Below are positions 1 through 8,718 of a stretch of 64,000 nucleotides of DNA, in pieces. The notes under the pieces are model-generated. The model saw only the letters and a program-made list of their open reading frames with translations. It was not told where the DNA came from and made no database searches. Source of the stretch: Luteimicrobium album. GTDB lineage: Bacteria; Actinomycetota; Actinomycetes; Actinomycetales; Cellulomonadaceae. Every line of letters begins with the position of its first letter. The first letter of the stretch is position 1. Location: contig NZ_BSUK01000001.1 of the NCBI RefSeq assembly GCF_030161555.1, forward strand, positions 434,001 to 498,000, in the 5' to 3' direction. The position numbers were made by a program, and so were the translations under genes.

Positions 1-98
1 CCGTCGACGAGGCAGAACAGCACGACCGCGGGGTAGATCCACCAGAGGCCTGAGGCCGCCAGGATCCCGTCCTGCAGGTGCTGGAGCAGCTCGCCCAT
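1..98 (-). CDS. DedA-family membrane protein, N-terminal fragment
   Basis: Only the first 32 codons are inside the window; the gene runs off the left edge. The start is ATG at 98, preceded by GAGGGG about seven bases upstream. The visible peptide begins MGELLQHLQDGILAASG and continues into a hydrophobic stretch with WWIYPAVVLFCLVDG. This is the usual opening of DedA/SNARE-associated membrane proteins, which act as lipid scramblases or transporters in the cytoplasmic membrane. The family call rests on this short segment only. It lies downstream of def in the same direction, but a terminator hairpin separates the two. Confidence 0.55.
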   Translation of the reverse strand, partial: MGELLQHLQDGILAASGLWWIYPAVVLFCLVD

Positions 99-192
99 CA
101 GGTTCCCCTCTTCGTCGTCCCCTCGACAAAGCCGCGAGCGCGACCCGTCCCCCTCAGCGTAGGGATGCGGAGGGTGCCTCGGCATGGGGAAA

Positions 193-214
193 GCCCCCGA
201 ATCACCCCGGGGGC
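193..214 (-). terminator. Terminator after def
   Basis: GCCCCCG and CGGGGGC form a 7-bp stem with an 8-nt loop. On the minus strand it is followed by TTTCCCC, a weak U tract. It lies 64 bases past the def stop codon and before the DedA start. Confidence 0.6.
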
Positions 215-277
215 GGACCCTGACCCGACCCGGGTCGGACAGGGGTTCCGCACGGCGTCGTCCCGAGGGCCGACGCG

Positions 278-1021
278 CTACTCGACGTGGAAGCCCAGCA
301 GCTCGCCGACCTGCCCGGTCGGCACCCCGCCCCACAGGCGGGCGGCGTTGTCGTTGGTCATGAGCGAGCGCGTCTCCACCCGGTCGACGTAGACGACGCC
401 GTCGAGGTGGTCGGTCTCGTGCTGGACGATCCGGGCCGACCAGCCAGTGACGATCTCGTCGACGTCCGCGCCGCGCTCGTCCTGCGCCACGAGCCGGACC
501 GACCGGAGCCGTGCGACCACGCCCTGGTATCCCTCGAACGAGAGGCAGCCCTCGGCGAACGACCGCCGCTCGACCCCGAGGCGGGAGCCGTCGTCGCGCA
601 CCGCTCCGGGAGTCGGCACGCCCTCGTAGCGCGGGTTGACGAGGGTGCGGTGCGGGAGCGGGGCGCGCTCGCGCTCGGCCGCCGCCTCCTCGTACCCGGC
701 GGGGAACCCGGGATCGTGCAGGACGGCGATCCGCAGCCCGAGCCCGATCTGCGGCGCGGCGAGCCCGACCCCCGGCGCCGCGACCATGGTGCTCCGCATG
801 ACCTCGAGCAGCAGCGGCAGCGCGTCGCCGAGCTGTCCCGTGTAGGGGACGGCGGGGCGGCGCAACACGGGGTGACCGAGCTGGACGATCGGCAGGACGC
901 CGTCCTGCGCGGTGTCGAGCAGCCGGAGCACGTCCTCGCGCAGCCGGTGGTCGACGCCGCCGGACCAGGGTCCGGCGTCCGTGCGGGTCGGGTCGGCGGT
1001 GCGGGGTTCGGGAGTGCTCAC
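278..1021 (-). CDS. def: Peptide deformylase
   Basis: Removes the N-formyl group from nascent proteins in the cytosol; a metal-dependent hydrolase. All three family motifs are present: GVGLAAPQ (residues 84-91), EGCLS (157-161, metal-binding Cys) and QHETDH (200-205, two metal-binding His and the catalytic Glu). At 247 aa it is longer than the usual 170-200. The extra length is an N-terminal segment of about 40 residues plus an insert near residues 104-125, rich in Ala and Glu, as in some actinobacterial copies. The start is GTG at 1021, only 34 bases after the glmM stop, so it is probably cotranscribed with glmM. A later in-frame start cannot be excluded. Confidence 0.93.
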   Translation of the reverse strand: MSTPEPRTADPTRTDAGPWSGGVDHRLREDVLRLLDTAQDGVLPIVQLGHPVLRRPAVPYTGQLGDALPLLLEVMRSTMVAAPGVGLAAPQIGLGLRIAVLHDPGFPAGYEEAAAERERAPLPHRTLVNPRYEGVPTPGAVRDDGSRLGVERRSFAEGCLSFEGYQGVVARLRSVRLVAQDERGADVDEIVTGWSARIVQHETDHLDGVVYVDRVETRSLMTNDNAARLWGGVPTGQVGELLGFHVE

Positions 1022-1055
1022 CCGGTCAGCGTAGCGACGCCCCGAGGGCCGGCGC

Positions 1056-2404
1056 TCAGAGCGCGAGCCGCTCCTTCACGGTGCCGGCGAGGAGCGCCGC
1101 GACGCCGTCGGCCTCGGACTGGGTCGCCGCCTCGACCATCACGCGGACGAGCGGCTCGGTGCCCGACGGGCGCAGGACCACACGACCGGTCTCGCCCAGC
1201 ACGGCCTCGGCGCGCGCGATCTCGGCACGGAGCTCCTCGTCGTCGTCCGCGCGCGCCTTGTCGACGCCGGACACGTTGACGAGCGCCTGCGGGAGCTTCT
1301 CGATCTCGCCCGCGAGGTCGACGAGCCGCCGTCCGCTCTGCTTGACGTGCGCGGCGAGCTGGAACGCGGTCAGGATCCCGTCGCCCGTGGTCGCGAACTC
1401 GGACACGATGATGTGCCCGGACTGCTCGCCGCCCAGCGAGAACCCGCCCTCGCGCATCGCCTCGAGCACGTAGCGGTCGCCCACGCCCGTCTGCACGGTG
1501 CTGATCCCGGCACGCTGCATGGCGAGGATCAGGCCCAGGTTGCTCATGACGGTCACGACGAGCGTGTCCCCCGCGAGGCGTCCTCGGCGGCTCGCGCGAG
1601 CGCGAGGATGCCCATGATCTTGTCGCCGTCGACGAGCGCGCCCGTGTGGTCCACGGCGAGGCAGCGGTCGGCGTCACCGTCGAACGCGACCCCGAAGTCC
1701 GCCTCCGACGCCACCGTGACCGCCTGGAGCTGCTCGGGGTGCGTGGAGCCGCACTTCTCGTTGATGTTGCGGCCGTCGGGGCTCGCGTTGATGACGACGA
1801 CGTCCGCCCCGGCCGCGCGCAGCGCCTCCGGGCCGACCTCGCTCGCGGCGCCGTTGGCGCAGTCGACGGCGATCCGCAGGCCCTCGAGCGACCCGTCGAT
1901 CGACTTGGTGAGATGCTCGACGTAGAGGCTCCCCGCCTGGCCGGTGTCGCGGTGGATGCGGCCCACGTCGGCGCCCGTCGGGCGGTCCCAGGGCTCCTCG
2001 AGCCGCTGCTCGATCGCGTCCTCGACGCTGTCCTCGAGCTTGAGGCCACCCCGCGTGAAGAACTTGATGCCGTTGTCGGGCATGGGGTTGTGCGACGCCG
2101 AGAGCATGCAGCCGAGGTCGGCGCCCAGGGCGTCGGTCAGGAACGCGAGCGCGGGCGTCGGGAGGACCCCGACGTCGAGGACGTCGACCCCGGCGCTCGA
2201 CAGCCCCGCTGCGACCGCGGCCGAGAGGAACTCGCCCGACGCGCGGGGGTCCCGTCCGACGACGGCCCGCGGCCGGTGTCCCTCGAACTCCCCGGCGGTG
2301 CCGAGCACGTGCGCCGCCGCGACCCCGAGGTCGAGGGCGAGCTCCGCCGTGACGTCCTTGTTGGCGAGGCCTCGCACCCCGTCCGTGCCGAACAACCGAC
2401 CCAT
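1056..2404 (-). CDS. glmM: Phosphoglucosamine mutase (frame broken once)
   Basis: Interconverts glucosamine-6-phosphate and glucosamine-1-phosphate on the way to UDP-GlcNAc, hence peptidoglycan. The N-terminal frame has the opening [10 protein letters not shown], the phosphoserine loop SASHNP (Ser104) and the metal loop DGDADR near residue 244. The C-terminal frame has GEQSGH (sugar binding) and RPSGTEP (phosphate binding). The frame breaks at a run of five C (1568-1572). One added base restores a 449-aa protein of normal length reading [13 protein letters not shown] across the join. Because the gene is essential, this is treated as a sequence error. It sits downstream of rplM-rpsI behind a strong terminator, so it needs its own promoter or read-through. 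Confidence 0.9.
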
Positions 2405-2471
2405 GTGCTAGATCCTGCTCCCTCGTACGACTCGCGGTGACCCGCAGCGGTCCTGACAAACCCCGAAAACA

Positions 2472-2510
2472 CCGACGGCCCCGACGGAACGAGTCCGTCG
2501 GGGCCGTCGG
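2472..2510 (-). terminator. Intrinsic terminator after rpsI
   Basis: A perfect 17-bp stem (2472-2488 with 2494-2510) and 5-nt loop are followed on the minus strand by TGTTTTCGGGGTTTG. This is the best canonical terminator in the window. It separates rplM-rpsI from glmM-def. Confidence 0.85.
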
Positions 2511-2522
2511 CCGGCGCTGGGA

Positions 2523-3014
2523 TCAGCGCTTGGAGTACTGCGGCGCCTTGCGGGCCTTCTTGAGACCGGCCTTCTTGCGCTCCACGACGCGGGCGTCGCG
2601 GGTCAGGAAGCCCGCCTTCTTGAGGGTGGCGCGGTTGCTGTCCTCGTCGATCGCGTTCAGGGCGCGGGCGATGCCGAGGCGAAGCGCACCGGCCTGGCCG
2701 GAGATGCCGCCGCCGCTGATGCGGGCGATGACGTCGAAGCGGCCCTCGATGTCGAGGATCGTGAACGGCGAGCTCACGAGCTGCTGGTGCACCTTGTTCG
2801 GGAAGTAGTCCTCGAGGGTGCGGCCGTTGATCTTCCACTGGCCGGAGCCGGGGACGAGGCGAACGCGGGCGATCGCCTCCTTGCGGCGACCCAGGGCCTG
2901 CCCGGGCGCCGTGAGGGACTGGCCGCGGCCGGTGGAGGCGGCGGCAGTCTCGGTGGTGTAGGTGCTGGGAGCGTTCTCGTCCAGCGTGTCGGTGTCGACG
3001 GTGGTCTCGGCCAC
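2523..3014 (-). CDS. rpsI: 30S ribosomal protein S9
   Basis: Small-subunit protein whose C-terminal tail contacts P-site tRNA. The conserved part runs from [12 protein letters not shown] (about residue 42) through [11 protein letters not shown] to the tail ending KAPQYSKR, whose terminal Arg is the tRNA-contacting residue. At 163 aa it carries an acidic, Thr-rich N-terminal extension of about 35 residues typical of actinobacteria. The start is GTG at 3014. It follows rplM by 46 bases in the usual rplM-rpsI pair and ends just before a strong terminator. Confidence 0.96.
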   Translation of the reverse strand: MAETTVDTDTLDENAPSTYTTETAAASTGRGQSLTAPGQALGRRKEAIARVRLVPGSGQWKINGRTLEDYFPNKVHQQLVSSPFTILDIEGRFDVIARISGGGISGQAGALRLGIARALNAIDEDSNRATLKKAGFLTRDARVVERKKAGLKKARKAPQYSKR

Positions 3015-3060
3015 TGTGGGTGTCCTCGCGTCCTTGTGCTTGTCTGTCAGCGAGCCGAGC

Positions 3061-3504
3061 TCACTGGGCGACCTGAGTGATCTCGAACGGCTTCGGCTGC
3101 TGAGCGGCGTGCGGGTGCTCAGAACCCGCGTAGACCTTCAGCTTGCCGAACTGCGCGCTGCCGAGGCTGGTCTTCGGGAGCATGCCCTTGACTGCCTTCT
3201 CGACGGCCCGCTCGGGGTGCTTCTCGAGCAGGTCCGCGTAACGGGTGGCGCGCAGGCCGCCCGGGTAGCCGGAGTGGCGGTACGCCAGCTTCTGCTCGCG
3301 CTTGTTGCCGGTCAGGGCGACCTTCTCGGCGTTGATGACGATGACGAAGTCACCGCCGTCGACGTGGGGCGCGAAGGTGGCCTTGTGCTTGCCTCGCAGG
3401 AGGGTCGCCACGTGGCTGGCCAGACGGCCCAGGACGACGTCGGTCGCGTCGATGACGTACCAGTCGCGCTGGACGTCGCCGGGCTTCGGGGTGTACGTAC
3501 GCAC
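3061..3504 (-). CDS. rplM: 50S ribosomal protein L13
   Basis: Early-assembling large-subunit protein. It starts [19 protein letters not shown] and contains VLGRLAS and the conserved HSGYPGGL region. The frame is open further upstream (to 3600), but GTG at 3504 gives the standard 147-aa protein and has AAGG at a suitable distance, so this start is preferred. First gene of the rplM-rpsI unit, with a good promoter about 180 bases upstream. Confidence 0.95.
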   Translation of the reverse strand: MRTYTPKPGDVQRDWYVIDATDVVLGRLASHVATLLRGKHKATFAPHVDGGDFVIVINAEKVALTGNKREQKLAYRHSGYPGGLRATRYADLLEKHPERAVEKAVKGMLPKTSLGSAQFGKLKVYAGSEHPHAAQQPKPFEITQVAQ

Positions 3505-3843
3505 GGTCGTAGCCTTCGTTTCGGTTCGGTCTTCTTCGGCGCAGCGAGCTGCGACCGACGAGTGTTCGTCTGAGCGCTCCAGAAGCCTGCCTCCGACCAT
3601 GAGCCGGACGTGACGGGCCAGCGAGTGGGCGCACGGTTTCCGTCAGCGGTTCGAACAGGGGGTCGGGCAAGGAAGCACAACGACTGTCAAGAGTACCGTG
3701 GCGCCCGCGGCGGGGTCAAAGCGGCCGGTCCGGCACCTGCCCCGAGCCTACCCGCCACCGGACAGCCCGGCCATGAGGCCCGCAGCCTGTGCTGCGCCGC
3801 GCCCGCCGGTGCGCGGGCAGGCGGAGGGTGCGACGCTGGACGC
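3505..3843. other. Intergenic region between divergent rplM and DUF5709 gene
   Basis: 339 bases. It holds the rplM leader and promoter. No gene is supported, although the rplM frame stays open to 3600. A second TTGACA-like element near 3685 lacks a matching -10. Confidence 0.6.
3690..3719 (-). promoter_or_regulatory. Sigma-A-type promoter for rplM-rpsI
   Basis: On the minus strand TTGACC (3719-3714), an 18-bp spacer and TACTCT (3695-3690) match the actinobacterial housekeeping consensus. Transcription would begin near 3683, leaving a leader of about 180 nt before rplM. Confidence 0.65.
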
Positions 3844-4257
3844 ATGAGCGAGAACTACCCCGACGGCCTGCCCGAGGGCCTGGACGACCGCGACGACTGG
3901 TCCGAGAGCGAGACGGAGCAGCTCGACCCCGAGGACACGCTGATCGACCGCGGCCTCGCGGACCCCCTCGACGAGGGCTACGACCCGCTCGACCGCCCGC
4001 GCACCAACCACTTCGGCGAGACCGAGGAGGAGGAGCGCGAGGGCGAGAGCCTCGACCAGCGGCTGGCAGAGGAGGAGCCCGAGGAGTGGGACGAGGAGCC
4101 CGTGGTGGACGAGGGACGGGCGGGCCGGCTCGCGGAGGACGACGACGCCGCGGGCGGGCGCGACAACGACGTCTACGGCGTCGACGAGGGCATCTCGGGC
4201 GCCGGCGCGAGCGCCGAGGAGGCAGCCGTCCACTACGTGGAGGACGACGAGGGCTGA
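3844..4257 (+). CDS. Acidic DUF5709 protein
   Basis: A 137-aa, strongly acidic, soluble protein with no Cys, signal or membrane segment. It has the features of the actinobacterial family DUF5709: an N-terminal block with TLIDRGLADPLDEGYDP, then GESLDQRLAEEEPE, and a Gly-poor acidic tail. Its function is unknown in the family; it is predicted to be largely disordered. The start is ATG at 3844, the first Met of the frame. It converges with truA, leaving nine bases between the stop codons. Confidence 0.8.
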   Translation: MSENYPDGLPEGLDDRDDWSESETEQLDPEDTLIDRGLADPLDEGYDPLDRPRTNHFGETEEEEREGESLDQRLAEEEPEEWDEEPVVDEGRAGRLAEDDDAAGGRDNDVYGVDEGISGAGASAEEAAVHYVEDDEG

Positions 4258-4266
4258 GGGCTGGGC

Positions 4267-5190
4267 TCAGGAGGACGCCGGGGCCTCCCAGACGTCCTCG
4301 TCCATGCGCATCGCCCGGATGCGCTCGGCCCGTGACGCGAGCTCGGCGTCGGGCGGGTAGGCGACCGCGTCGAGCACCAGGCCGTGCGCCGGCACGACGC
4401 CGCCCGCCGCGTCCCGTCGGCGCGCAGCCAGGACCTCCGCGAGCCACGTGACGGGACGCCGCCCCTCCCCCACGGCCAGGCTCGCGCCGACGAGCGCCCG
4501 CACCATGTTGTGGCAGAAGGCGTCGGCTCGGACGTGCGCGACGACGAGCCCCGCGTCCGGCCCGTCGTCCGGCCGCTCCCACCGCAGCTCCTGGAGCTCG
4601 CGGATCGTCGTCGCGCCGGGCCGGGGCTTGCAGAAGGCGGCGAAGTCCCGCACCCCGAGCAGCGGACGCGCGGCGGCGTCCATCGCCACGACGTCGAGGG
4701 GCCGACGGGTCCACAGGACCCAGCCCCGCCGCAGCGGGTCGCGCAGGTCCGGCCGGTCGGCCACCCGGTAGGTGTAGCTCCGGTGCAGCGCGGAGAACCG
4801 CGCGTCGAAACCCGCGGGGGCGGGCGCGGCCGCCCGCACGACGACGTCGTGCGGGAGGACGCCGCCCAGGCGTGCGACGAGCGCGTCCCCGGGCGCCCGG
4901 TCCGACCGGCCCGGGAGGCTCGCCCACTGCCGGGCCGTGAGGTCGACGTGCGCGACCTGGCCCCGCGCGTGCACCCCGGAGTCCGTCCGCCCGGCGACCT
5001 GGACGCGCGGCGTCGCCTCGCCGTTCGCCTCGGCGCGCAGGACGGTCGCGAGGCCCTCCTCGAGCAGGCCCTGGACCGTGCGCAGGCCGGGCTGGCGCGC
5101 CCACCCCGCGAAGCCCGCGCCGTCGTACGCGAGGTCGAGGCGCACCCGCAGGCCGGGCTGCTCTGGCGTCGGGGCAGGCGTGTCGCTCAC
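4267..5190 (-). CDS. truA: tRNA pseudouridine(38-40) synthase
   Basis: Converts U38-U40 in the anticodon stem-loop of many tRNAs to pseudouridine. 307 aa. The catalytic Asp is Asp70 within [12 protein letters not shown], and the family start [17 protein letters not shown] is present near residue 17. A Pro-rich N-terminal tail of about 15 residues precedes it. The gene often follows rplQ in actinobacteria. Here lhgO, a DUF1453 gene and a glucokinase-like gene intervene. Confidence 0.95.
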   Translation of the reverse strand: MSDTPAPTPEQPGLRVRLDLAYDGAGFAGWARQPGLRTVQGLLEEGLATVLRAEANGEATPRVQVAGRTDSGVHARGQVAHVDLTARQWASLPGRSDRAPGDALVARLGGVLPHDVVVRAAAPAPAGFDARFSALHRSYTYRVADRPDLRDPLRRGWVLWTRRPLDVVAMDAAARPLLGVRDFAAFCKPRPGATTIRELQELRWERPDDGPDAGLVVAHVRADAFCHNMVRALVGASLAVGEGRRPVTWLAEVLAARRRDAAGGVVPAHGLVLDAVAYPPDAELASRAERIRAMRMDEDVWEAPASS

Positions 5191-5217
5191 CGCCCCATTG
5201 TCCGCGAGCCCCGTGAC

Positions 5218-5261
5218 TTGTCAGAACCTCGCGCCCGTCGACGGGGTCCAGGTTCTGACAA
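5218..5261. repeat. Nested palindrome between truA and the ROK kinase
   Basis: TTGTCAGAACCT (5218-5229) and AGGTTCTGACAA (5250-5261) are perfect 12-bp inverted copies. In the 20-nt spacer lies a second perfect palindrome, CCCGTCGACGGG (5234-5245). It sits between divergent starts, 29 bases from each gene, so it is more likely an operator or structured leader than a terminator. Confidence 0.6.
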
Positions 5262-5290
5262 CTCGCCCCCGAGGGGCCTACCGTGCTCGC

Positions 5291-6105
5291 ATGCCCGAGC
5301 CCCGCACGCCCGACCCGGGCCAGACCACGCGCCGCCCGCCCGCGCCCGACGACGCCGGCACGATCACGCTGTCCGTCGACTGCGGCGGGAGCGGGATCAA
5401 GGCCGCCGTCCTCGACGCCGCCGGCACGGCGCACGCCGAGCCCGTCCGCGTGCCCACCCCGTACCCGCTGCCGCCCTCGCGGCTCGTCGAGACCATCGCC
5501 GAGATCGCCGCCACCCTGCCCCCGCCCAGCGCGTGACCGTGGGGCTGCCGGGCATGATCCGCCGGGGCGTCGTCGTGCACACGCCCCACTACATCCGCCC
5601 GCGCGGCCCGCGCACCGCGATCTCGGCCGAGCTCGCGGACGCCTGGCGCAGCATGGACGTGCAGGCGGCCGTCGGCGAGCGCCTCGGTCTGCCCGCGCTG
5701 GTGCTCAACGACGCCGAGGTGCACGGCGCCGGGGTGATCGCCGCGTCCGGGCTCGAGCTCGTCCTCACGCTCGGCACGGGCCTGGGCTCCGCGCTGTTCC
5801 TCGGCGGGTCGCTCGCGCCGCACCTCGAGTGGTCGCACGCCCCCGTGCGTCCCCGCACCACCTACGACGAGTTCGTCGGTGAGCCCGAGCGGCGCCGCCT
5901 CGGCAACGCCCTCTGGTCGCGGCGCGTCCTGCGGGTCGTCGAGGGGCTGCGGCCGGTGTTCTGGTGGGACCGCCTCTACCTCGGCGGCGGCAACGCCCGC
6001 CAGATCACCCGCGGCGTGCTCGACCGGCTCGGCGACGACGTGGTGGTCGTGCCCAACTCGGCGGCGCTCGTCGGGGGCGCGCGGGCCTGGTCGCTCCCCC
6101 GCTGA
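5291..6105 (+). CDS. ppgK: ROK-family kinase, polyphosphate-glucokinase-like (frame broken once)
   Basis: Probably phosphorylates glucose using polyphosphate and/or ATP in the cytosol. The ATP-site motif SVDCGGSGIKAAVLD lies near residue 27. The second half has VLTLGTGLGSALF, the PpgK form of the ROK phosphate loop, and ends with NSAALVGGARAW. The frame breaks at five C (5519-5523). One added C gives a 271-aa protein, the normal PpgK length, reading PPPAQRVTVGLPG across the join. The loop after LAPHLEWSH differs from the usual NTELGH, so glucose specificity is not certain and the symbol is provisional. Divergent from truA. Confidence 0.72.
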
Positions 6106-6117
6106 CGGCGGGCGGGC

Positions 6118-6618
6118 TCAGGCCGCGAGGAGCTGGGCGCGCCGCTGTACCACGAGGCTCTGGACCCCCAGGACGACGCCCAGGTACAGGACCAGCGATG
6201 CCGAGCCCAGTCCCGACAGGCCGTGGTCCACGTGGTCGATCAGCACGTCGAGCCCGAGGTGCACGCCGACCGCCACGAGCCACAGCAGCACGGTGAGCGC
6301 GGGGCCCTGCCGGACGACCGTGCCGTCCGCGTCACGCCACACGCGGACCTGCGATCCGCGCCACGCGGCGAGCGCCCCGCCGATCACGACGCCCAGCACG
6401 AGCAGCGCCAGAACCGTCACCGGGACGCCCTGGGCCGGCGCGGAGTCCTGCAGGAACGACACCGTCTCGTAGAGCCCGACGGCCGCGAGGATCACCGGCG
6501 CACGGAGCGAGGACGGCTTGGCGGGCCGCTTCTGCACCTGGCGCGACAGGATCCAGGCGAGGGCGAGGAGCCCGAGGACCACGTTGACGGCGAGGCTGGA
6601 GTCGGCTGCACTCATCAT
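6118..6618 (-). CDS. DUF1453-like membrane protein
   Basis: 166 aa with about four hydrophobic segments. After the first helix it has SRQVQKRPAKPSSLRAP, then GLYETVSFLQD, and in the middle VRVWRDADGTVVRQG, a pattern seen in actinobacterial DUF1453 (CcdC-like) integral membrane proteins. No enzymatic motif is visible and the function is unknown. Two adjacent ATG codons (6618, 6615) could start it. It converges with the glucokinase-like gene (12 bases between stops) and diverges from lhgO. Confidence 0.65.
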   Translation of the reverse strand: MMSAADSSLAVNVVLGLLALAWILSRQVQKRPAKPSSLRAPVILAAVGLYETVSFLQDSAPAQGVPVTVLALLVLGVVIGGALAAWRGSQVRVWRDADGTVVRQGPALTVLLWLVAVGVHLGLDVLIDHVDHGLSGLGSASLVLYLGVVLGVQSLVVQRRAQLLAA

Positions 6619-6747
6619 GGCTCCAGCCTTCCGGCCGGCGGCGCGTTGCGGGAGGGTCGGACGTCACGGGGGCCGCATGACATCCGTCATCGACCACGGC
6701 GCGGCGCGGCGCTTGAGCGGAGGGTCTCGGGCCGGGATGCTGGGACG

Positions 6748-7944
6748 ATGACCAGGAGCATCGCCGTCGTCGGCGGCGGCATCGTCGGGGTCGCGCTCGC
6801 CCGCGCGCTCTCCCTGCGCGGGGACGACGTGACGGTGCTCGAGAAGGAGGACCGCCTCGCGCGCCACCAGACGGGTCACAACTCGGGGGTCGTGCACGCC
6901 GGCCTCTACTATGCGCCCGGCTCGCTCAAGGCGACGCTCTGCGCCGCGGGGCGCGTCGCGCTGCACGACTACTGCCTCGAGAAGGACCTCCCCTACCGCG
7001 AGCTCGGCAAGCTGGTCGTCGCCGTCGACGAGAGCGAGCTGCCCGCGCTCGCAGAGATCGAACGGCGGGCGCGCGCCAACGGCGTTCCCGACCTGCGCCG
7101 TCTCGACGGCGCGTCCGCGCTCCGCGAGATCGAGCCGCACGTCACCGGCGTCGCGGCCGTGCACTCGCCGCGCACGGCGGTCGTCGACTACGCGGCCGTG
7201 ACCGAGGCGATGGCGCAGGACGTCCGCACCGCGGGCGGGCGCGTCCTGCTCGGTCACGAGGTGACCGGGCTGACCGTGGCGGGTCCCGCCGACCACGTCC
7301 GCGTGATCACCCCCGGCCTCGACGAGACGTTCGACCGGGTCGTGGTCTGCGCCGGGCTCCAGTCGGACGTCGTCGCGCGCCTCGTGGGCGCCGACCCCTC
7401 ACCGCGCATCCTCCCGTTCCGCGGCGAGTACTGGACGCTCGCGCCCGACCGCGCCTCGCTCGTCCGCGGGATGGTCTACCCCGTGCCGGACCCCCGCTTC
7501 CCGTTCCTCGGCGTGCACTTCACCCGGGGCGTGTACGACGCCGTCCACGTGGGTCCCAACGCCGTCCCGGCCCTGCGCCGCGAGGGCTATGGCTGGTCGC
7601 AGGTCTCGCTGCGGGACACGTGGGACTCGCTGCGGTGGCCCGGCGCCGGGGCCCTCGCGCGGCAGCACTGGCGCATGGGCGTGGACGAGATCGGCGGCTC
7701 GCTGCTCAAGCCCCTGTACTACCGGCGGGCGCGCCGGTTCGTGCCCGAGCTGCGACCGTCGGACCTGGCCGAGCGCCCGCCCGCAGGGGTCCGGGCTCAG
7801 GCGTGGGCGCGCGACGGCTCGCTGGTCGACGACTTCGCCGTCGACCAGGTCGGCCCCGTGACGCTGCTGCGGAACGCGCCGTCTCCCGCCGCGACGTCGT
7901 CGCTGGCGATCGCGGAGCATCTGATCGAGCACCATCTCTCCTGA
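6748..7944 (+). CDS. lhgO: L-2-hydroxyglutarate oxidase / dehydrogenase
   Basis: FAD enzyme oxidising L-2-hydroxyglutarate to 2-oxoglutarate, a metabolite-repair reaction usually linked to the membrane quinone pool. 398 aa of the DAO fold: dinucleotide motif VVGGGIVGVALARAL near residue 7, then VLEKEDRLARHQTGHNSGVVHAGLYY, and the substrate-side segments LPFRGEYW and PFLGVHFTR. These match the LhgO (YgaF) family from end to end. ATG at 6748 is close to the FAD motif, as expected. It converges with rplQ, with a two-way terminator between them. Confidence 0.9.
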   Translation: MTRSIAVVGGGIVGVALARALSLRGDDVTVLEKEDRLARHQTGHNSGVVHAGLYYAPGSLKATLCAAGRVALHDYCLEKDLPYRELGKLVVAVDESELPALAEIERRARANGVPDLRRLDGASALREIEPHVTGVAAVHSPRTAVVDYAAVTEAMAQDVRTAGGRVLLGHEVTGLTVAGPADHVRVITPGLDETFDRVVVCAGLQSDVVARLVGADPSPRILPFRGEYWTLAPDRASLVRGMVYPVPDPRFPFLGVHFTRGVYDAVHVGPNAVPALRREGYGWSQVSLRDTWDSLRWPGAGALARQHWRMGVDEIGGSLLKPLYYRRARRFVPELRPSDLAERPPAGVRAQAWARDGSLVDDFAVDQVGPVTLLRNAPSPAATSSLAIAEHLIEHHLS

Positions 7945-7981
7945 GCCCTCGGACGCCCCTCCCTCTCCCGTGAGCGGACGA

Positions 7982-8021
7982 CGAAGGGGTCCGTCCCGCA
8001 CCTGCGGAACGGACCCCTTCG
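7982..8021. terminator. Bidirectional terminator between lhgO and rplQ
   Basis: CGAAGGGGTCCGT (7982-7994) pairs perfectly with 8009-8021, and an inner CCGC/GCGG stem extends it. It lies between converging genes and can serve both; no clear U tract on either side. Confidence 0.75.
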
Positions 8022-8038
8022 GGCGTACGAGCGGAGGC

Positions 8039-8605
8039 TCAGGCCTCGGACTTCTCCTCGGCCGCAGCCTCGGCGACGGGGGCCTCGGCCTCGACGGCCG
8101 GGGTCTCCTCGGCCGACTCGGCGGCAGGGGTCTCCTCCGCGGCCGGCTTCTCGTCGGCAGCCTTGGCGGTCTTCTTCGCCGCCGGCTTCTTGGCAGCCTT
8201 CGTGGTGGCCTTCTCGGCCTCCTTGACGACGGCCTGCTTGGGGCTCACGGGCTCGAGGACGAGCTCGATGACCGCCATGGGGGCGTTGTCGCCCTTGCGG
8301 TTGCCGACCTTCGTGATGCGCGTGTAGCCGCCCTGGCGCTCCGCCATCGTGGGCGCGATCTCCGTGAAGAGCGTGTGCACGACGCTCTTGTCACGGACAA
8401 CGGTCAGGACGCGACGACGCGCGGCGAGGTCGCCACGCTTCGCGAAGGTGATGAGACGCTCGGCGAGGGGACGCAGGCGCTTGGCCTTCGTCTCCGTCGT
8501 GGTGATGCGGCCGTGCTCGAAGAGGCTCGTCGCGAGGTTCGCGAGGATGAGGCGCTCGTGAGCCGGGCCACCGCCGAGCCGCGGGCCCTTGGTGGGGGTA
8601 GGCAT
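8039..8605 (-). CDS. rplQ: 50S ribosomal protein L17
   Basis: Large-subunit protein near the tunnel exit. Core [33 protein letters not shown] at the N-terminus and the conserved GGYTRI and PMAVIELV segments. At 188 aa it exceeds the usual 120 because of a long low-complexity C-terminal tail of Ala, Lys, Glu and Pro (from about residue 118). Such tails are common in this group of actinobacteria. Last gene of the alpha-type operon. Confidence 0.96.
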   Translation of the reverse strand: MPTPTKGPRLGGGPAHERLILANLATSLFEHGRITTTETKAKRLRPLAERLITFAKRGDLAARRRVLTVVRDKSVVHTLFTEIAPTMAERQGGYTRITKVGNRKGDNAPMAVIELVLEPVSPKQAVVKEAEKATTKAAKKPAAKKTAKAADEKPAAEETPAAESAEETPAVEAEAPVAEAAAEEKSEA

Positions 8606-8662
8606 TGGGTTGTGCTCCTTCGTGGGCTGAGGCCTGGCCGGCCAGTCCTCAGTGCGGGATGG

Positions 8663-8692
8663 TGGCCTGCGGCGCCGCGGCGCCGCAGGCCA
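8663..8692 (-). terminator. Perfect 30-nt GC palindrome between rpoA and rplQ
   Basis: TGGCCTGCGGCGCCG followed at once by its exact reverse complement makes a 15-bp perfect palindrome in the rpoA-rplQ spacer. It can fold as a very stable hairpin in the transcript, but no U tract follows. It may be an attenuator, processing site or partial terminator within the operon. Confidence 0.5.
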
Positions 8693-8718
8693 GACTCATC
8701 GACTGCTCGGTGGACGTG

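Noticed and set aside
1553..1572. Programmed frameshifting or split genes in glmM and others
   Set aside because: The breaks occur in many unrelated genes at different runs, always as missing C/G, with no slippery-site plus structure pattern. Sequence error explains all of them.
3680..3690. TTGACA as -35 of a second rplM promoter
   Set aside because: No acceptable -10 lies 16-19 bases downstream on the minus strand; the TTGACC/TACTCT pair just upstream is better.
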